NCBI GenBank assembly: GCA_011620505.1
Contig: WOZA01000165.1
Coordinates: forward strand, 1-20,295
Length of the DNA stretch: 20,295 nucleotides
Reading direction: 5' to 3'
Origin: Anaerolineaceae bacterium
Lineage (GTDB): Bacteria; Chloroflexota; Anaerolineae; Anaerolineales; Anaerolineaceae
Both the position numbers and the translations under genes were made by a program. Below are positions 1-6,796 of the stretch, piece after piece (positions within the stretch are counted from its first letter, which is position 1; each line of letters begins with the position of its first letter). The notes below the pieces were generated by a model. The model ran no database searches. It saw nothing but the letters and a program-made list of their open reading frames with translations, and was not told where the DNA came from.

Positions 1-1226
1 CGGTCTACGCTGATCTGCTCAAAGCTGTGCAAATCTTTGACCACCACCGTATTCCCTTCGATCTCCTCTGGTCCGAGGACGAGTGCCTTACTGAGTCCCA
101 AACGATCTGCGTACTTAAACTGCTTTGCCAGTTTTTCGGGCTCAGCCTGGATCACTTTAAAACCAGCAGCACGCAGCTGACTCGCCAAGCGAATGGACTC
201 TGCGAGAGTGTCCTGATCGAATACTGTCACAAAAAGGGTTTCGGGGTCCACCAAGTCTGCTGGGATCAAGCCGTAAGCCTCCAGAACCAGCATAATCACC
301 ACGTCGCCCATCGCGAATCCCACTCCAGGCAGTGGGCTGCCGCCAACATCTGCTACCAGGTTGGCGTAATGCCCCCCGCCTAAAATCGCGCGAAATTCGC
401 CGTTGGTCGCTTGTGCCTCAAAAACAGTTCCGGTGTAATAATCCAATCCCCGGATAATTTTCGGCTCATACGCTACGAAATTCGCAACACCCATGACTTC
501 AAGCATCGCAAAAAGGTTCCGCATGTGCTCCGAATCACGCCAGAGCTCCCGGTTTTCGAGAAGTTCGTGGATTGCTTTCAGCTGTTCCGCGTCCAGACCT
601 TCCGCCAGCACTTTCTCATCCCAAACCTCTGCCGGCAATTTGTCAATCCGGTCAATCAGATGCAGCATGGCAGGTTTTTGCTCTGCGCTGATCCCAATCT
701 TGCTTAATTGACTGTCCATCGATTGACGATCGTTGACATATAGCTTGACCTGGTCGGGGTTGAGCCCGACATTTTTCAGGAAAGTTGCTGCCACAGCCAG
801 CAATTCCGCATCCGCCTGGACCGAATCGCTGCCGATCTGGTCAATATTCCACTGGAAAAACTCGCGCGTGCGCCCCTTTTGCGGGCGTTCATAACGCCAG
901 AACGGCCCAAATGACCACCACCTCAGCGGAAAAGTCAGTTGGTTCTGCCTTGAAGCAACCATGCGTGTCAGCGTGGGCGTGAGTTCAGGCCGCAACGTGA
1001 TCGGGTCTCCACCCCGGTCGTTAAAAACGAAGGCCTGTTCCTTCACAAGCTCTTCCCCCGATTTCGCCGCATAGAGATCGATTGTCTCCAGGCAGGGTCC
1101 ATCATACATCTGATAACCAAAAGTCTCCGAGGCTTCCGTCAGCTTCCGGATCAACCACTGGCGTTTTGCCATCTCGTCCGGATAGAAATCCCGCGTACCC
1201 TTGACACTTTTGATCACATTCTTCAT
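1..1226 (-). CDS. hisS: Histidyl-tRNA synthetase, C-terminus cut by window edge
   Basis: Charges tRNA-His with histidine in the cytosol. Reading the minus strand from ATG at 1226 gives an open frame of 408 codons to the left edge, so only the last few residues of this roughly 420-residue family are missing. Visible: KGTRDFYPDE near residues 9-18, LRPELTPTLTRM (motif 2 region, 78-89), RYERPQKGRTREFFQW (111-126), and the histidine-binding RGLDYYTGTVFE motif coded around 420-453. The usual GGGRYD reads GGGHYAN, and motif 3 reads GFAMGDVVI in place of the common GFAxGLERL, so the usual motif 3 arginine is absent. I recall a similar GDxVI motif in plant organellar HisRS, so this looks like a subfamily trait rather than damage. 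An AGAGG ribosome site lies 6 bases before the start. It is divergent from the hydrogenase locus and probably unrelated to it. Confidence 0.96.
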   Translation of the reverse strand, partial: MKNVIKSVKGTRDFYPDEMAKRQWLIRKLTEASETFGYQMYDGPCLETIDLYAAKSGEELVKEQAFVFNDRGGDPITLRPELTPTLTRMVASRQNQLTFPLRWWSFGPFWRYERPQKGRTREFFQWNIDQIGSDSVQADAELLAVAATFLKNVGLNPDQVKLYVNDRQSMDSQLSKIGISAEQKPAMLHLIDRIDKLPAEVWDEKVLAEGLDAEQLKAIHELLENRELWRDSEHMRNLFAMLEVMGVANFVAYEPKIIRGLDYYTGTVFEAQATNGEFRAILGGGHYANLVADVGGSPLPGVGFAMGDVVIMLVLEAYGLIPADLVDPETLFVTVFDQDTLAESIRLASQLRAAGFKVIQAEPEKLAKQFKYADRLGLSKALVLGPEEIEGNTVVVKDLHSFEQISVD

Positions 1227-1310
1227 AACAACCTCTTATCCATTAACTCAGTAGTATAACATGCCGGGTTTCTAGTAAAATAAAACAAGTCATTCTTTCG
1301 AGGATATCAC
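1227..1310. promoter_or_regulatory. Divergent intergenic region with candidate -10 boxes
   Basis: This 84-base gap separates hisS (leftward) from the regulatory operon (rightward), so both promoters should lie here. A TATACT (minus strand, 1253-1258) could be the hisS -10 box and TAAAAT (plus strand, 1276-1281) the rightward one. Neither has a convincing -35 box at normal spacing. GAGG at 1299-1302 is the ribosome site of the rightward gene. Confidence 0.35.
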
Positions 1311-1682
1311 ATGAAAGTAACGGAAGTTATTGCTATTAGCAAAGGTACGCTCCTCACACCAGATGTCAACCTGGATCGGGAGATCCAAGGAGGCTTTTCC
1401 GGCGATCTGATGAGCGATGTTCTTGCTTCTGTCCAGGCAGAAGCCGTTCTGATCACCGGTCTCTGCAATCCCCAGGTAGTTCGTACTGCCCTGATTGCTG
1501 ACGTCCGTCTGATCATTTTCGCCCGCGGAAAAAAACCTGGTGAAGATATCCTCAACCTTGCCATCGATGAGAACCTGCCCATAGCAGCATCACCCCTTGG
1601 TCTTTATGAGATTTCAGGCCGGCTCACACAAGCCGGATTGCCAAGTTACGAAATGGAAATGAATCTCTTTCCTAAAGATTAG
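1311..1682 (+). CDS. DRTGG-domain protein 1 (hydrogenase-associated)
   Basis: A small soluble protein of 123 residues consisting of one DRTGG-type domain, the fold also found as the middle domain of some phosphotransacetylases. The family core shows as IQGGFSGDLMSDVLASVQ (residues 26-43), followed by beta-alpha units (AVLITGL, VRLIIFARG, LPIAASPLGLYEISGRL). There is no catalytic motif, signal peptide or membrane segment, so it is probably a ligand-sensing or scaffold domain. It opens a tight operon: the CBS/HATPase gene begins 5 bases after its stop, and a second DRTGG protein follows that. I recall such solo DRTGG proteins beside NAD- and ferredoxin-linked hydrogenases in Clostridia and Thermotogae, but know of no proven function. 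Domain call is fairly sure; role is unknown. Confidence 0.85.
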   Translation: MKVTEVIAISKGTLLTPDVNLDREIQGGFSGDLMSDVLASVQAEAVLITGLCNPQVVRTALIADVRLIIFARGKKPGEDILNLAIDENLPIAASPLGLYEISGRLTQAGLPSYEMEMNLFPKD

Positions 1683-1687
1683 ATATC

Positions 1688-2638
1688 ATGAGCGACCAGG
1701 CTACTCTCTCTGATAACGACGCTGGCATGATCACCAGGGTAGAGGAACTTGGCTATGAACTGAAAATCAGCCAGGTGATGACTACCAATGTGGTCACATT
1801 TTCACCCGACATGACCATGCTCGAAGCGCTCAACCTGATCCAACACCATCGCATCTCAGGTGCTCCTGTCACCATGAACGGCGAAGTCGTAGGCATCGTT
1901 TCCACCGAAGATCTCATCCGTGCCCTGCGGGACGGGCGAATTGACCGTAAAGTCTCAGATTACATGAGCAAAAATCTGATTACGGCTAAAGCCACAGACA
2001 AAGTCGTGGAAGCCTTGAGAATCTTCGCGAAGAAAAATGTCGGCCGCCTTCCTATCCTGGATGAAAACAACAAATTGGTCGGTCTTCTTACCAAAGGCGA
2101 CATAACCAACGGTTTATTGGATGCGCTTCAACGCGACTATCAAGCCGAAGAAGTCAAACGTTATCGTGCTTCGCACCTTTTTGAGGATATCGAATCAGAT
2201 CGCACCAGCCTTATTTTGCGGTATCGGATCATCAAAGATGACTTCCTGCACGGCGGCGCAGCTTCCAACCACATCAAAAGAGCCCTCCTGCGTCTTGGCG
2301 CTGATCGCCAGGTTGCAAGACGCTGTGGAATAGCTGTCTACGAAGCTGAAATGAATCTGATCATTCACACTAATAATGGTGGTTTCCTGAGGGTGGAAAT
2401 CGAACCGCATAAAATCACCATGGAAGCATATGATGATGGTCCTGGGATCGACGATGTTGAAAAAGCCCTAACCCCTGGATTTTCCACTGCTTCCGAAGAA
2501 GTCCGTAATAAAGGGTTTGGCGCAGGGATGGGCCTGGTCAATATCCGCGCCTGCGTAGATGAAATGACCATCAAAACTTCCAAAGAAAGCGGAACCAATC
2601 TTTACATGACCATTTATCTGGACAAACCCAAGAATTGA
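1688..2638 (+). CDS. CBS-pair protein with C-terminal HATPase (RsbW-like) domain
   Basis: A 316-residue soluble protein. Residues about 28-80 and 88-146 are two CBS motifs (VMTTNVVTFSPDMTMLEAL; YMSKNLITAKATDKVVEAL), which in other proteins bind adenine nucleotides such as AMP, ATP or NAD. Residues about 175-312 form a GHKL ATPase domain of the anti-sigma/serine-kinase type: N box YEAEMNLIIHT, G1 box DDGPGI, G2 box GFGAGMGL. There is no dimerisation histidine or receiver, so it is not an ordinary sensor kinase. The fusion suggests that energy or nucleotide state read by the CBS pair controls a phosphorylation or binding event at the HATPase; the target is not evident here. It sits between two DRTGG genes and is probably translated with both. 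Alternative: an anti-sigma factor analogue whose partner is elsewhere. Confidence 0.9.
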   Translation: MSDQATLSDNDAGMITRVEELGYELKISQVMTTNVVTFSPDMTMLEALNLIQHHRISGAPVTMNGEVVGIVSTEDLIRALRDGRIDRKVSDYMSKNLITAKATDKVVEALRIFAKKNVGRLPILDENNKLVGLLTKGDITNGLLDALQRDYQAEEVKRYRASHLFEDIESDRTSLILRYRIIKDDFLHGGAASNHIKRALLRLGADRQVARRCGIAVYEAEMNLIIHTNNGGFLRVEIEPHKITMEAYDDGPGIDDVEKALTPGFSTASEEVRNKGFGAGMGLVNIRACVDEMTIKTSKESGTNLYMTIYLDKPKN

Positions 2639-2651
2639 GATCGGACAATCC

Positions 2652-3011
2652 ATGCTTGCACTCCAAACGATATTAGACAACATTGAGCTGAAAGTCCTGA
2701 CAGACACGGTGGATTTCTCAGAAATTGAGATTCACACCGGCTACACCTCGGATCTGCTCAGTTGCGTCATGACTGGCGCCCAGGCTGAATGTATCTGGAT
2801 CACGCTGATTGCCAACATCAATGTCGTGGCTGTCGCTTCCTTGTTGGAAATCCCCGCCGTCATCATCACAGAAAATGCTCAGCCGGATGCGGCCACCATC
2901 GCTCGCGCAAATCAGGAGGGAATTGTGCTGCTCTCTACTCCAGTTGGCAGTTACCAGATCGTTGGAAGACTGTGGGAACTGGGAATCAAAGATACTGATC
3001 CAAACAAATGA
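2652..3011 (+). CDS. DRTGG-domain protein 2 (hydrogenase-associated)
   Basis: A 119-residue single-domain DRTGG protein, a distant paralogue of the gene at 1311. The shared core reads IHTGYTSDLLSCVMTGAQ near residues 27-44, matching GGFSGDLMSDVLASVQ in the first copy, and the C-terminal portion (VLLSTPVGSYQIVGRLWELG) aligns with its ASPLGLYEISGRLTQAG. No enzyme motif, signal peptide or membrane helix is visible. It begins 13 bases after the CBS/HATPase gene and its stop overlaps the PHP gene start by 4 bases (ATGA), so the four genes form one translational unit. Two DRTGG copies flanking one HATPase protein suggests that the three products act together, perhaps as a heteromeric sensor; this is inference from gene order only. 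Confidence 0.85.
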   Translation: MLALQTILDNIELKVLTDTVDFSEIEIHTGYTSDLLSCVMTGAQAECIWITLIANINVVAVASLLEIPAVIITENAQPDAATIARANQEGIVLLSTPVGSYQIVGRLWELGIKDTDPNK

Positions 3012-3721
3012 AAAGGCTCAAGGCAGACCTCCACATCCACACAGTCCTCTCTCCCTGTGCCACGCTGGAAATGCTGCCCCCCTATATCGTAGAACGCGCC
3101 TGCGAAACCAACACCCAGCTGATCGCGATCACCGATCACAACTCCAGTGCTAACGTTCCGGCTGTGATCAAAGCCGCTGCGGGCAGAGATCTGATCGTTT
3201 TGCCCGGGATGGAACTTACAACCGCAGAAGAAATCCATGTAGTTTGCCTATTCGACACCTATGCGCAGCTCGTTGAGCTCCAAAAGATTGTCGATAAAAA
3301 CCTACCGAATATCCCCAACAATCCTGATTTCTTTGGGATTCAGTTGATCGTCGACTCAGAGGGTAATTATGTCGGCACAGAAAATCGTCTCCTCAGCAAT
3401 GCCACTCACCTCACCATCAACGAAGCGCAAAGGCATGTGCTTCGCCTGGGGGGTCTCTTCCTCCCGGCTCACGTTACGCGTGAAGAGAATGGTCTCTTAC
3501 CCCGCCTGGGAGGCATCCCTCCTGAATTGAATTTGTCCGTCCTCGAGATTTCGGGTATCTCCAAATCCGAAGCTATAAAGCGTTATCCATTTCTTAAAGA
3601 TTACCATCTGATTCCCAGCACGGATGCCCATGATCTTGACGGCATAACCGGCATCCTGAGCTTGCAGATGGAGGATATTTCAGTTTCTTCATTGCTTCAT
3701 GCGCTTCAGACTCAATATTGA
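3008..3721 (+). CDS. PHP-domain metal-dependent phosphoesterase
   Basis: A 237-residue PHP-family protein, last gene of the regulatory operon. Family motifs are present in order: ADLHIHTVLSPCA (residues 6-18), ITDHN (about 41-45), GMELTT (about 67-72), PAHVTR in the middle and STDAHD near the C-terminus. These supply the His/Asp/Glu ligands of the polynuclear metal site. Characterised relatives hydrolyse phosphoesters such as histidinol phosphate or nucleotide 3'-phosphates; the substrate here cannot be told from sequence. The close coupling with the DRTGG genes (4-base overlap) hints that it makes or removes a phosphorylated signal read by the DRTGG or CBS domains, which is a hypothesis. It is soluble, with no signal peptide. 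No clear terminator follows it. Confidence 0.9.
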   Translation: MKRLKADLHIHTVLSPCATLEMLPPYIVERACETNTQLIAITDHNSSANVPAVIKAAAGRDLIVLPGMELTTAEEIHVVCLFDTYAQLVELQKIVDKNLPNIPNNPDFFGIQLIVDSEGNYVGTENRLLSNATHLTINEAQRHVLRLGGLFLPAHVTREENGLLPRLGGIPPELNLSVLEISGISKSEAIKRYPFLKDYHLIPSTDAHDLDGITGILSLQMEDISVSSLLHALQTQY

Positions 3722-3732
3722 AGAACGGCTAA

Positions 3733-3761
3733 TTGCTATCCTGTTCACATTGGAGTACACT
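3733..3761 (+). promoter_or_regulatory. Sigma70-like promoter of the hydC2-hydB2 unit
   Basis: TTGCTA (3733-3738), a 17-base spacer and TACACT (3756-3761) give a recognisable, if imperfect, promoter. Its placement relative to the following operator-like site (2 bases from -10 to operator) is identical to that at 6197-6245, which supports both. A further TTCACA half-site lies in the spacer (3744-3749). Confidence 0.55.
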
Positions 3762-3763
3762 AA

Positions 3764-3781
3764 TTGTGAAAAATAGAACAA
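3764..3781 (+). promoter_or_regulatory. Candidate Rex operator 1
   Basis: TTGTGAAAAATAGAACAA matches the Rex consensus as I know it (TTGTGAA, four A/T, TTCACAA) at 11 of 14 fixed positions, with a perfect left half and A/T-only centre. It begins 2 bases after the -10 box, so a bound repressor would cover the transcription start. Rex senses the NADH/NAD+ ratio and controls fermentation and hydrogenase genes in many anaerobes. No rex gene is in this window. Confidence 0.6.
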
Positions 3782-3830
3782 GCTTCATTACTCCATAATT
3801 TGTTTGGCGGTGTAATCTGCCTGTCCGTGC

Positions 3831-3845
3831 CTGATTAATTATCAG
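3831..3845. repeat. 15-base palindrome in the long 5' leader
   Basis: CTGATTAATTATCAG is a perfect inverted repeat (arms CTGAT/ATCAG, A/T centre). It lies in the leader of about 190 bases between the Rex-type operator and the hydC2 start. It could be a second operator or chance in A/T-rich DNA. I recognise no riboswitch, small gene or strong second promoter in the rest of 3782-3975. Confidence 0.3.
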
Positions 3846-3975
3846 TGGAAGGAAGCAAGCTTGACCATTTTCTTCTAACTCTAAAACAGCATTGTTCTGG
3901 TCTTTACTTGCCTTCACCCTTCCTCTGGGCAGACAATGTCAGTGTTCCTAAAGTCAATATTTACAGAGGATGATC

Positions 3976-4467
3976 ATGGAAGAAAACCTAACCCAATCCA
4001 TACCCACCATTGATGAACTCAAGCAAGAAATCTCGTTGATCCTTCAGGAAACTGAAAAGGACCGGGAAAGCCTTATTCCCATCCTGCATAAGCTCACCCA
4101 ACGTTTTGGCTACATCTCGAGTCAGGCGCTGTACGAGATCAGCGCGCAAACTTCCATCCCGCTGGCTGAAGTCTTCTCTGTCGCCACCTTCTACCGCATG
4201 CTCCCAACGCAGCAGCGTGGCAGGCATGTGATCCTGTTCTGCGAAAGCCTGCCCTGCCATGTTGTTGGAGGTCGCGAGCTGTTTCAGGCCCTCAAAGCGG
4301 AGCTCCAGCTTGAACCAGGCGAGACCAGCAAGGACCAAAAGTGGACACTTCTGACAACCAGCTGCCTGGGTGTATGCAATTTTGGTCCAGTCATCTCGAT
4401 TGATGGCAACATCCATGGGCATCTGACCCCGGAATCCCTGCCAGAAATCCTGAACAAGTATGAGTAG
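3976..4467 (+). CDS. HydC/NuoE-like [2Fe-2S] subunit, extra copy
   Basis: A NADH-dehydrogenase 24-kDa-type subunit of 163 residues. An N-terminal helical part precedes a thioredoxin-like fold whose [2Fe-2S] ligands are all present: FCESLPC (C-x4-C) and SCLGVC (C-x3-C). It would pass electrons with the flavoprotein encoded 8 bases downstream. I chose ATG 3976 over ATG 3970 because AGAGGA (3965-3970) is 5 bases from the former and overlaps the latter. It is one of two HydC-like genes in the locus, the other at 6284; they are clearly different sequences rather than a recent duplication. It is transcribed from its own promoter with a candidate Rex operator. Whether it serves the same hydrogenase or another partner is not visible. 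Confidence 0.92.
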   Translation: MEENLTQSIPTIDELKQEISLILQETEKDRESLIPILHKLTQRFGYISSQALYEISAQTSIPLAEVFSVATFYRMLPTQQRGRHVILFCESLPCHVVGGRELFQALKAELQLEPGETSKDQKWTLLTTSCLGVCNFGPVISIDGNIHGHLTPESLPEILNKYE

Positions 4468-4475
4468 GAGCAGCC

Positions 4476-6092
4476 ATGAAAACAGTCCGTTCAATGGTTT
4501 TGATATCGAACGATCCAAAAAGTAAAGCGAATGCCTCACAGGAGGTCATTGCTGCCTTCAAGCTGGCGATAAAGAATTTGGAGCTCACTGATGAGGTGGC
4601 TGTTTCCACCATCCCGGAGATCGGTATGGTCCGGAACTTACCGCTGGTGGTGATCTTCCCGGAAGCAACAGTTTATGCCCCGGTCAAGCCCGAGGACGTC
4701 CCCCAGCTGGTCGAAGAGCATCTCTTCAAAGGCCGCGAAGTTCCCGATCTGAAGGAAAAAGATCCTGACACTCTGCGGAAGATAGCCTGGCTGACACAGC
4801 GAAAGGGAACCCTGCCTGCCGAAAACCGCATCGCCCTGCGCAACGTTGGAATCATTGATCCAGAAAGTATTGATGACTTCTTCGCGTACGAAGGCGGACA
4901 AGCTTTCGCCACAGCGCTTCAGATGACACCGGACCTCGTAGTGGAGATTATCAAGGCATCTGGCTTACGCGGTCGTGGAGGCGCGGGTTTTCCGGCTGGC
5001 ATTAAATGGGATTCCGTCCGTAAAACACCCGGTAAGAAGAAATATGTCATATGCAACGCCGATGAAAGCGAACCGGGAACCTTCAAGGACCGTGTCATCA
5101 TGGAAGGCGATCCATTCAGCATTATCGAGGCCATGCTGATAGCCGCCTATGCGATTGGGTCGGATGAAGGTTACATTTATATCCGCGGAGAGTACCAACT
5201 CGCCCTTGACCGGGTCCAGAAGGCCATCCAACAAACCCGCGAGTATGGCGGTCTGGGTAAAAATATTTTTGGTTCTGGTTTCGACTTCGATATCCACATT
5301 CATGCCGGCGCAGGCGCATACATTTGCGGCGAAGAAACTGCCCTGCTCGAGTCCATAGAGGGAGGGCGGGGTGAACCCCGCGTCAAGCCCCCTTATCCCA
5401 CCACTTCAGGCCTTTGGGGGAAGCCAACTCTCATCAATAATGTGGAAACCTTCGCTAACATTCCACCGATTGTGCTCAACGGCGCGCAATGGTTCAAGTC
5501 TTTCGGCACTCCTTCCAGCCCTGGCACCAAGGTCTATACCATCCTGGGCAATGTGAACAATACTGGATTGATCGAAGTTCCGATGGGAATCACCCTGCGC
5601 GAAGTAATCAACATCTACGGCAAAGGCATCAAAGGAGGTCAGTTCAAATTTGCTCAGACCGGCGGATCCAGTGGATCGATCATTCCCGCCTCCCTGCAGG
5701 ACACCCCGATGGATTTTGATTCTTACCGAAAAGTGGGCGTCGCTCTGGGTTCTGGCGCGCTTCTAATCTGCAATGATTCCAACTGTATTGTCGATTCAGT
5801 ACGCGTCCTCGCGCGCTTCTTCCAGGAAGAATGCTGCGGTAAATGCGTTCCATGTCGGGTCGGCACCGATCAGGCCTGGAAGATCCTGACCAATATTTCT
5901 GAAGGGCGGGGAACCATGGAAGACATCGCCCATTTGGAATGGCTCTCCAAAGGCTTGGAGGATTTTTCCAACTGCGGGCTTGGTCAGACCGCAGGGGCAC
6001 CGATCAAAAACATGCTCGACCATTTCCGCGCGGAACTCGAAGCGCACATCAAACTCGGCGTGTGCCCCACCGGGGTTTGCCCTATGAGCTGA
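4476..6092 (+). CDS. HydB/NuoF-like NADH-binding flavoprotein, extra copy without ferredoxin tail
   Basis: A 538-residue diaphorase subunit. Residues 1-90 have the thioredoxin-like N-terminal domain typical of HydB but contain no cysteine, so the [2Fe-2S] cluster normally held there cannot form. Then follow the FMN/NADH region (GLRGRGGAGFPAG, 163-175; NADESEPGTFKDR from 194; GAGAYICGEETALL) and the N3-type [4Fe-4S] site, C454-x2-C457-x2-C460 and C500. The chain ends at GVCPTGVCPMS, so the double [4Fe-4S] ferredoxin domain seen in the HydB at 7764 is absent. NADESEPGT resembles complex I NuoF more than the NADEGDPGA of hydrogenase HydB. It is paired with the HydC-like gene upstream and followed by a terminator-like hairpin, so the pair is a separate unit. 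Likely a NADH-oxidising or NAD+-reducing module; partner unknown. Confidence 0.92.
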   Translation: MKTVRSMVLISNDPKSKANASQEVIAAFKLAIKNLELTDEVAVSTIPEIGMVRNLPLVVIFPEATVYAPVKPEDVPQLVEEHLFKGREVPDLKEKDPDTLRKIAWLTQRKGTLPAENRIALRNVGIIDPESIDDFFAYEGGQAFATALQMTPDLVVEIIKASGLRGRGGAGFPAGIKWDSVRKTPGKKKYVICNADESEPGTFKDRVIMEGDPFSIIEAMLIAAYAIGSDEGYIYIRGEYQLALDRVQKAIQQTREYGGLGKNIFGSGFDFDIHIHAGAGAYICGEETALLESIEGGRGEPRVKPPYPTTSGLWGKPTLINNVETFANIPPIVLNGAQWFKSFGTPSSPGTKVYTILGNVNNTGLIEVPMGITLREVINIYGKGIKGGQFKFAQTGGSSGSIIPASLQDTPMDFDSYRKVGVALGSGALLICNDSNCIVDSVRVLARFFQEECCGKCVPCRVGTDQAWKILTNISEGRGTMEDIAHLEWLSKGLEDFSNCGLGQTAGAPIKNMLDHFRAELEAHIKLGVCPTGVCPMS

Positions 6093-6124
6093 TCGTACGC
6101 CGCTGCCACAAGGGAAAATGATAG

Positions 6125-6176
6125 GTCGGGTCATCTTGCTCAAAGAGTAAGCATCCATAGACCCGACTATTTTATT
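6125..6176 (+). terminator. Terminator-like hairpin after the extra hydB-like gene
   Basis: GTCGGGTC (6125-6132) pairs perfectly with GACCCGAC (6160-6167), followed at once by TATTTTATT. Inside, CTTGCT (6135-6140) and AGTAAG (6146-6151) can form a second 6-pair stem with one G-U pair. It lies 30 bases after the stop codon and before the next promoter, so it probably ends the two-gene transcript. Confidence 0.6.
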
Positions 6177-6196
6177 AACATCCAACAAGAGGCACG

Positions 6197-6225
6197 TTGA
6201 CCAAAACGTCTGAGTTGAGTAAACT
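6197..6225 (+). promoter_or_regulatory. Sigma70-like promoter of the main hydrogenase operon
   Basis: TTGACC (6197-6202), a 17-base spacer and TAAACT (6220-6225) form a good promoter just downstream of the preceding terminator and upstream of hydC. It directly abuts a candidate Rex operator with the same 2-base offset seen at the 3733 promoter. Confidence 0.65.
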
Positions 6226-6227
6226 AC

Positions 6228-6245
6228 TTGTAACATTTTTCACAA
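6228..6245 (+). promoter_or_regulatory. Candidate Rex operator 2
   Basis: TTGTAACATTTTTCACAA matches the Rex consensus at 12 of 14 fixed positions, with an A/T-only centre and a perfect right half. It starts 2 bases after the -10 box, so it should overlap the transcription start and repress the hydrogenase operon when the NADH/NAD+ ratio is low. The hydC start codon is 38 bases downstream. Confidence 0.65.
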
Positions 6246-6283
6246 GGGCTGCAGGCCTTTGAGATATAGGAGTATGCATAAAA

Positions 6284-6796
6284 ATGACGCTAACACCCAA
6301 TCAGCTCGATCCCCTCGACAATCCCCGGATGAGAGAAGTTATCGACAGTACCATCTCAGAGTTCGGAGATCAGAATGGCGCTTTGATGGTGATTCTCAAC
6401 CACCTTCAGGAAAGGATCGGCTTCATCACCAAACCAATGCAAGCCTACGTCGCCGAAAAATTGAATGTTCCAGTGAGCAAGGTTCATGGTGTCGTTTCTT
6501 TTTACTCTTTCTTTACCACTGAACCTCGAGGTAAGCACCTCGTTAAGTTCTGCATTGGGACTGCCTGCTACGTCGGCGGAGCTTCTCAACTGATTGACAA
6601 AGCCAAGCAAGTATTGGGGATCGAACCTGGTCAGACTACTTCCGATGGTCTGATTACTCTCGAAGTTTGCCGTTGTGTTGGCGCTTGCAGCCAGGCACCA
6701 GTTGTCGTGATCGATGAAGTCAACCATGGCCGTGTTAGACCCTCTCAATTCGCCAGGATCTTGACCGAAGTTCAAAAAAGTGAGGTTGCACCTTGA
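6284..6796 (+). CDS. hydC: Hydrogenase subunit HydC (NuoE/HoxE-like, [2Fe-2S])
   Basis: A 170-residue [2Fe-2S] subunit of the diaphorase part of the hydrogenase. Ligands: FCIGTAC (C-x4-C) and CVGAC (C-x3-C), with an extra Cys just before the latter (VCRCVGAC). It is expected to sit against HydB and take part in NADH electron transfer. ATG 6284 is preceded by TAGGAG at 6267-6272, a spacing of 11 bases; ATG 6329 (MREVIDST) is a possible shorter start. An ATG at 6274 lies closer to the ribosome site but is out of frame. It is the first gene of the main operon, behind a candidate Rex-controlled promoter, and its TGA overlaps the TTG start of the next gene. Confidence 0.93.
   Translation: MTLTPNQLDPLDNPRMREVIDSTISEFGDQNGALMVILNHLQERIGFITKPMQAYVAEKLNVPVSKVHGVVSFYSFFTTEPRGKHLVKFCIGTACYVGGASQLIDKAKQVLGIEPGQTTSDGLITLEVCRCVGACSQAPVVVIDEVNHGRVRPSQFARILTEVQKSEVAP

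Noticed and set aside
1271..1288. Possible third Rex site (TCTAGTAAAATAAAACAA) before the regulatory operon
   Set aside because: Only the ACAA end and scattered positions fit the consensus; the left half is wrong and it is explained by A/T-rich promoter DNA.
3729..3917. Minus-strand 62-codon frame in the gap before hydC2
   Set aside because: No ribosome site, no recognisable domain, and it runs through the predicted promoter and operator.
6274..6522. ATG closer to the ribosome site before hydC, opening a frame of over 80 codons
   Set aside because: It is out of frame with hydC, the product has no recognisable domain, and 1 base from TAGGAG is too close for efficient initiation.
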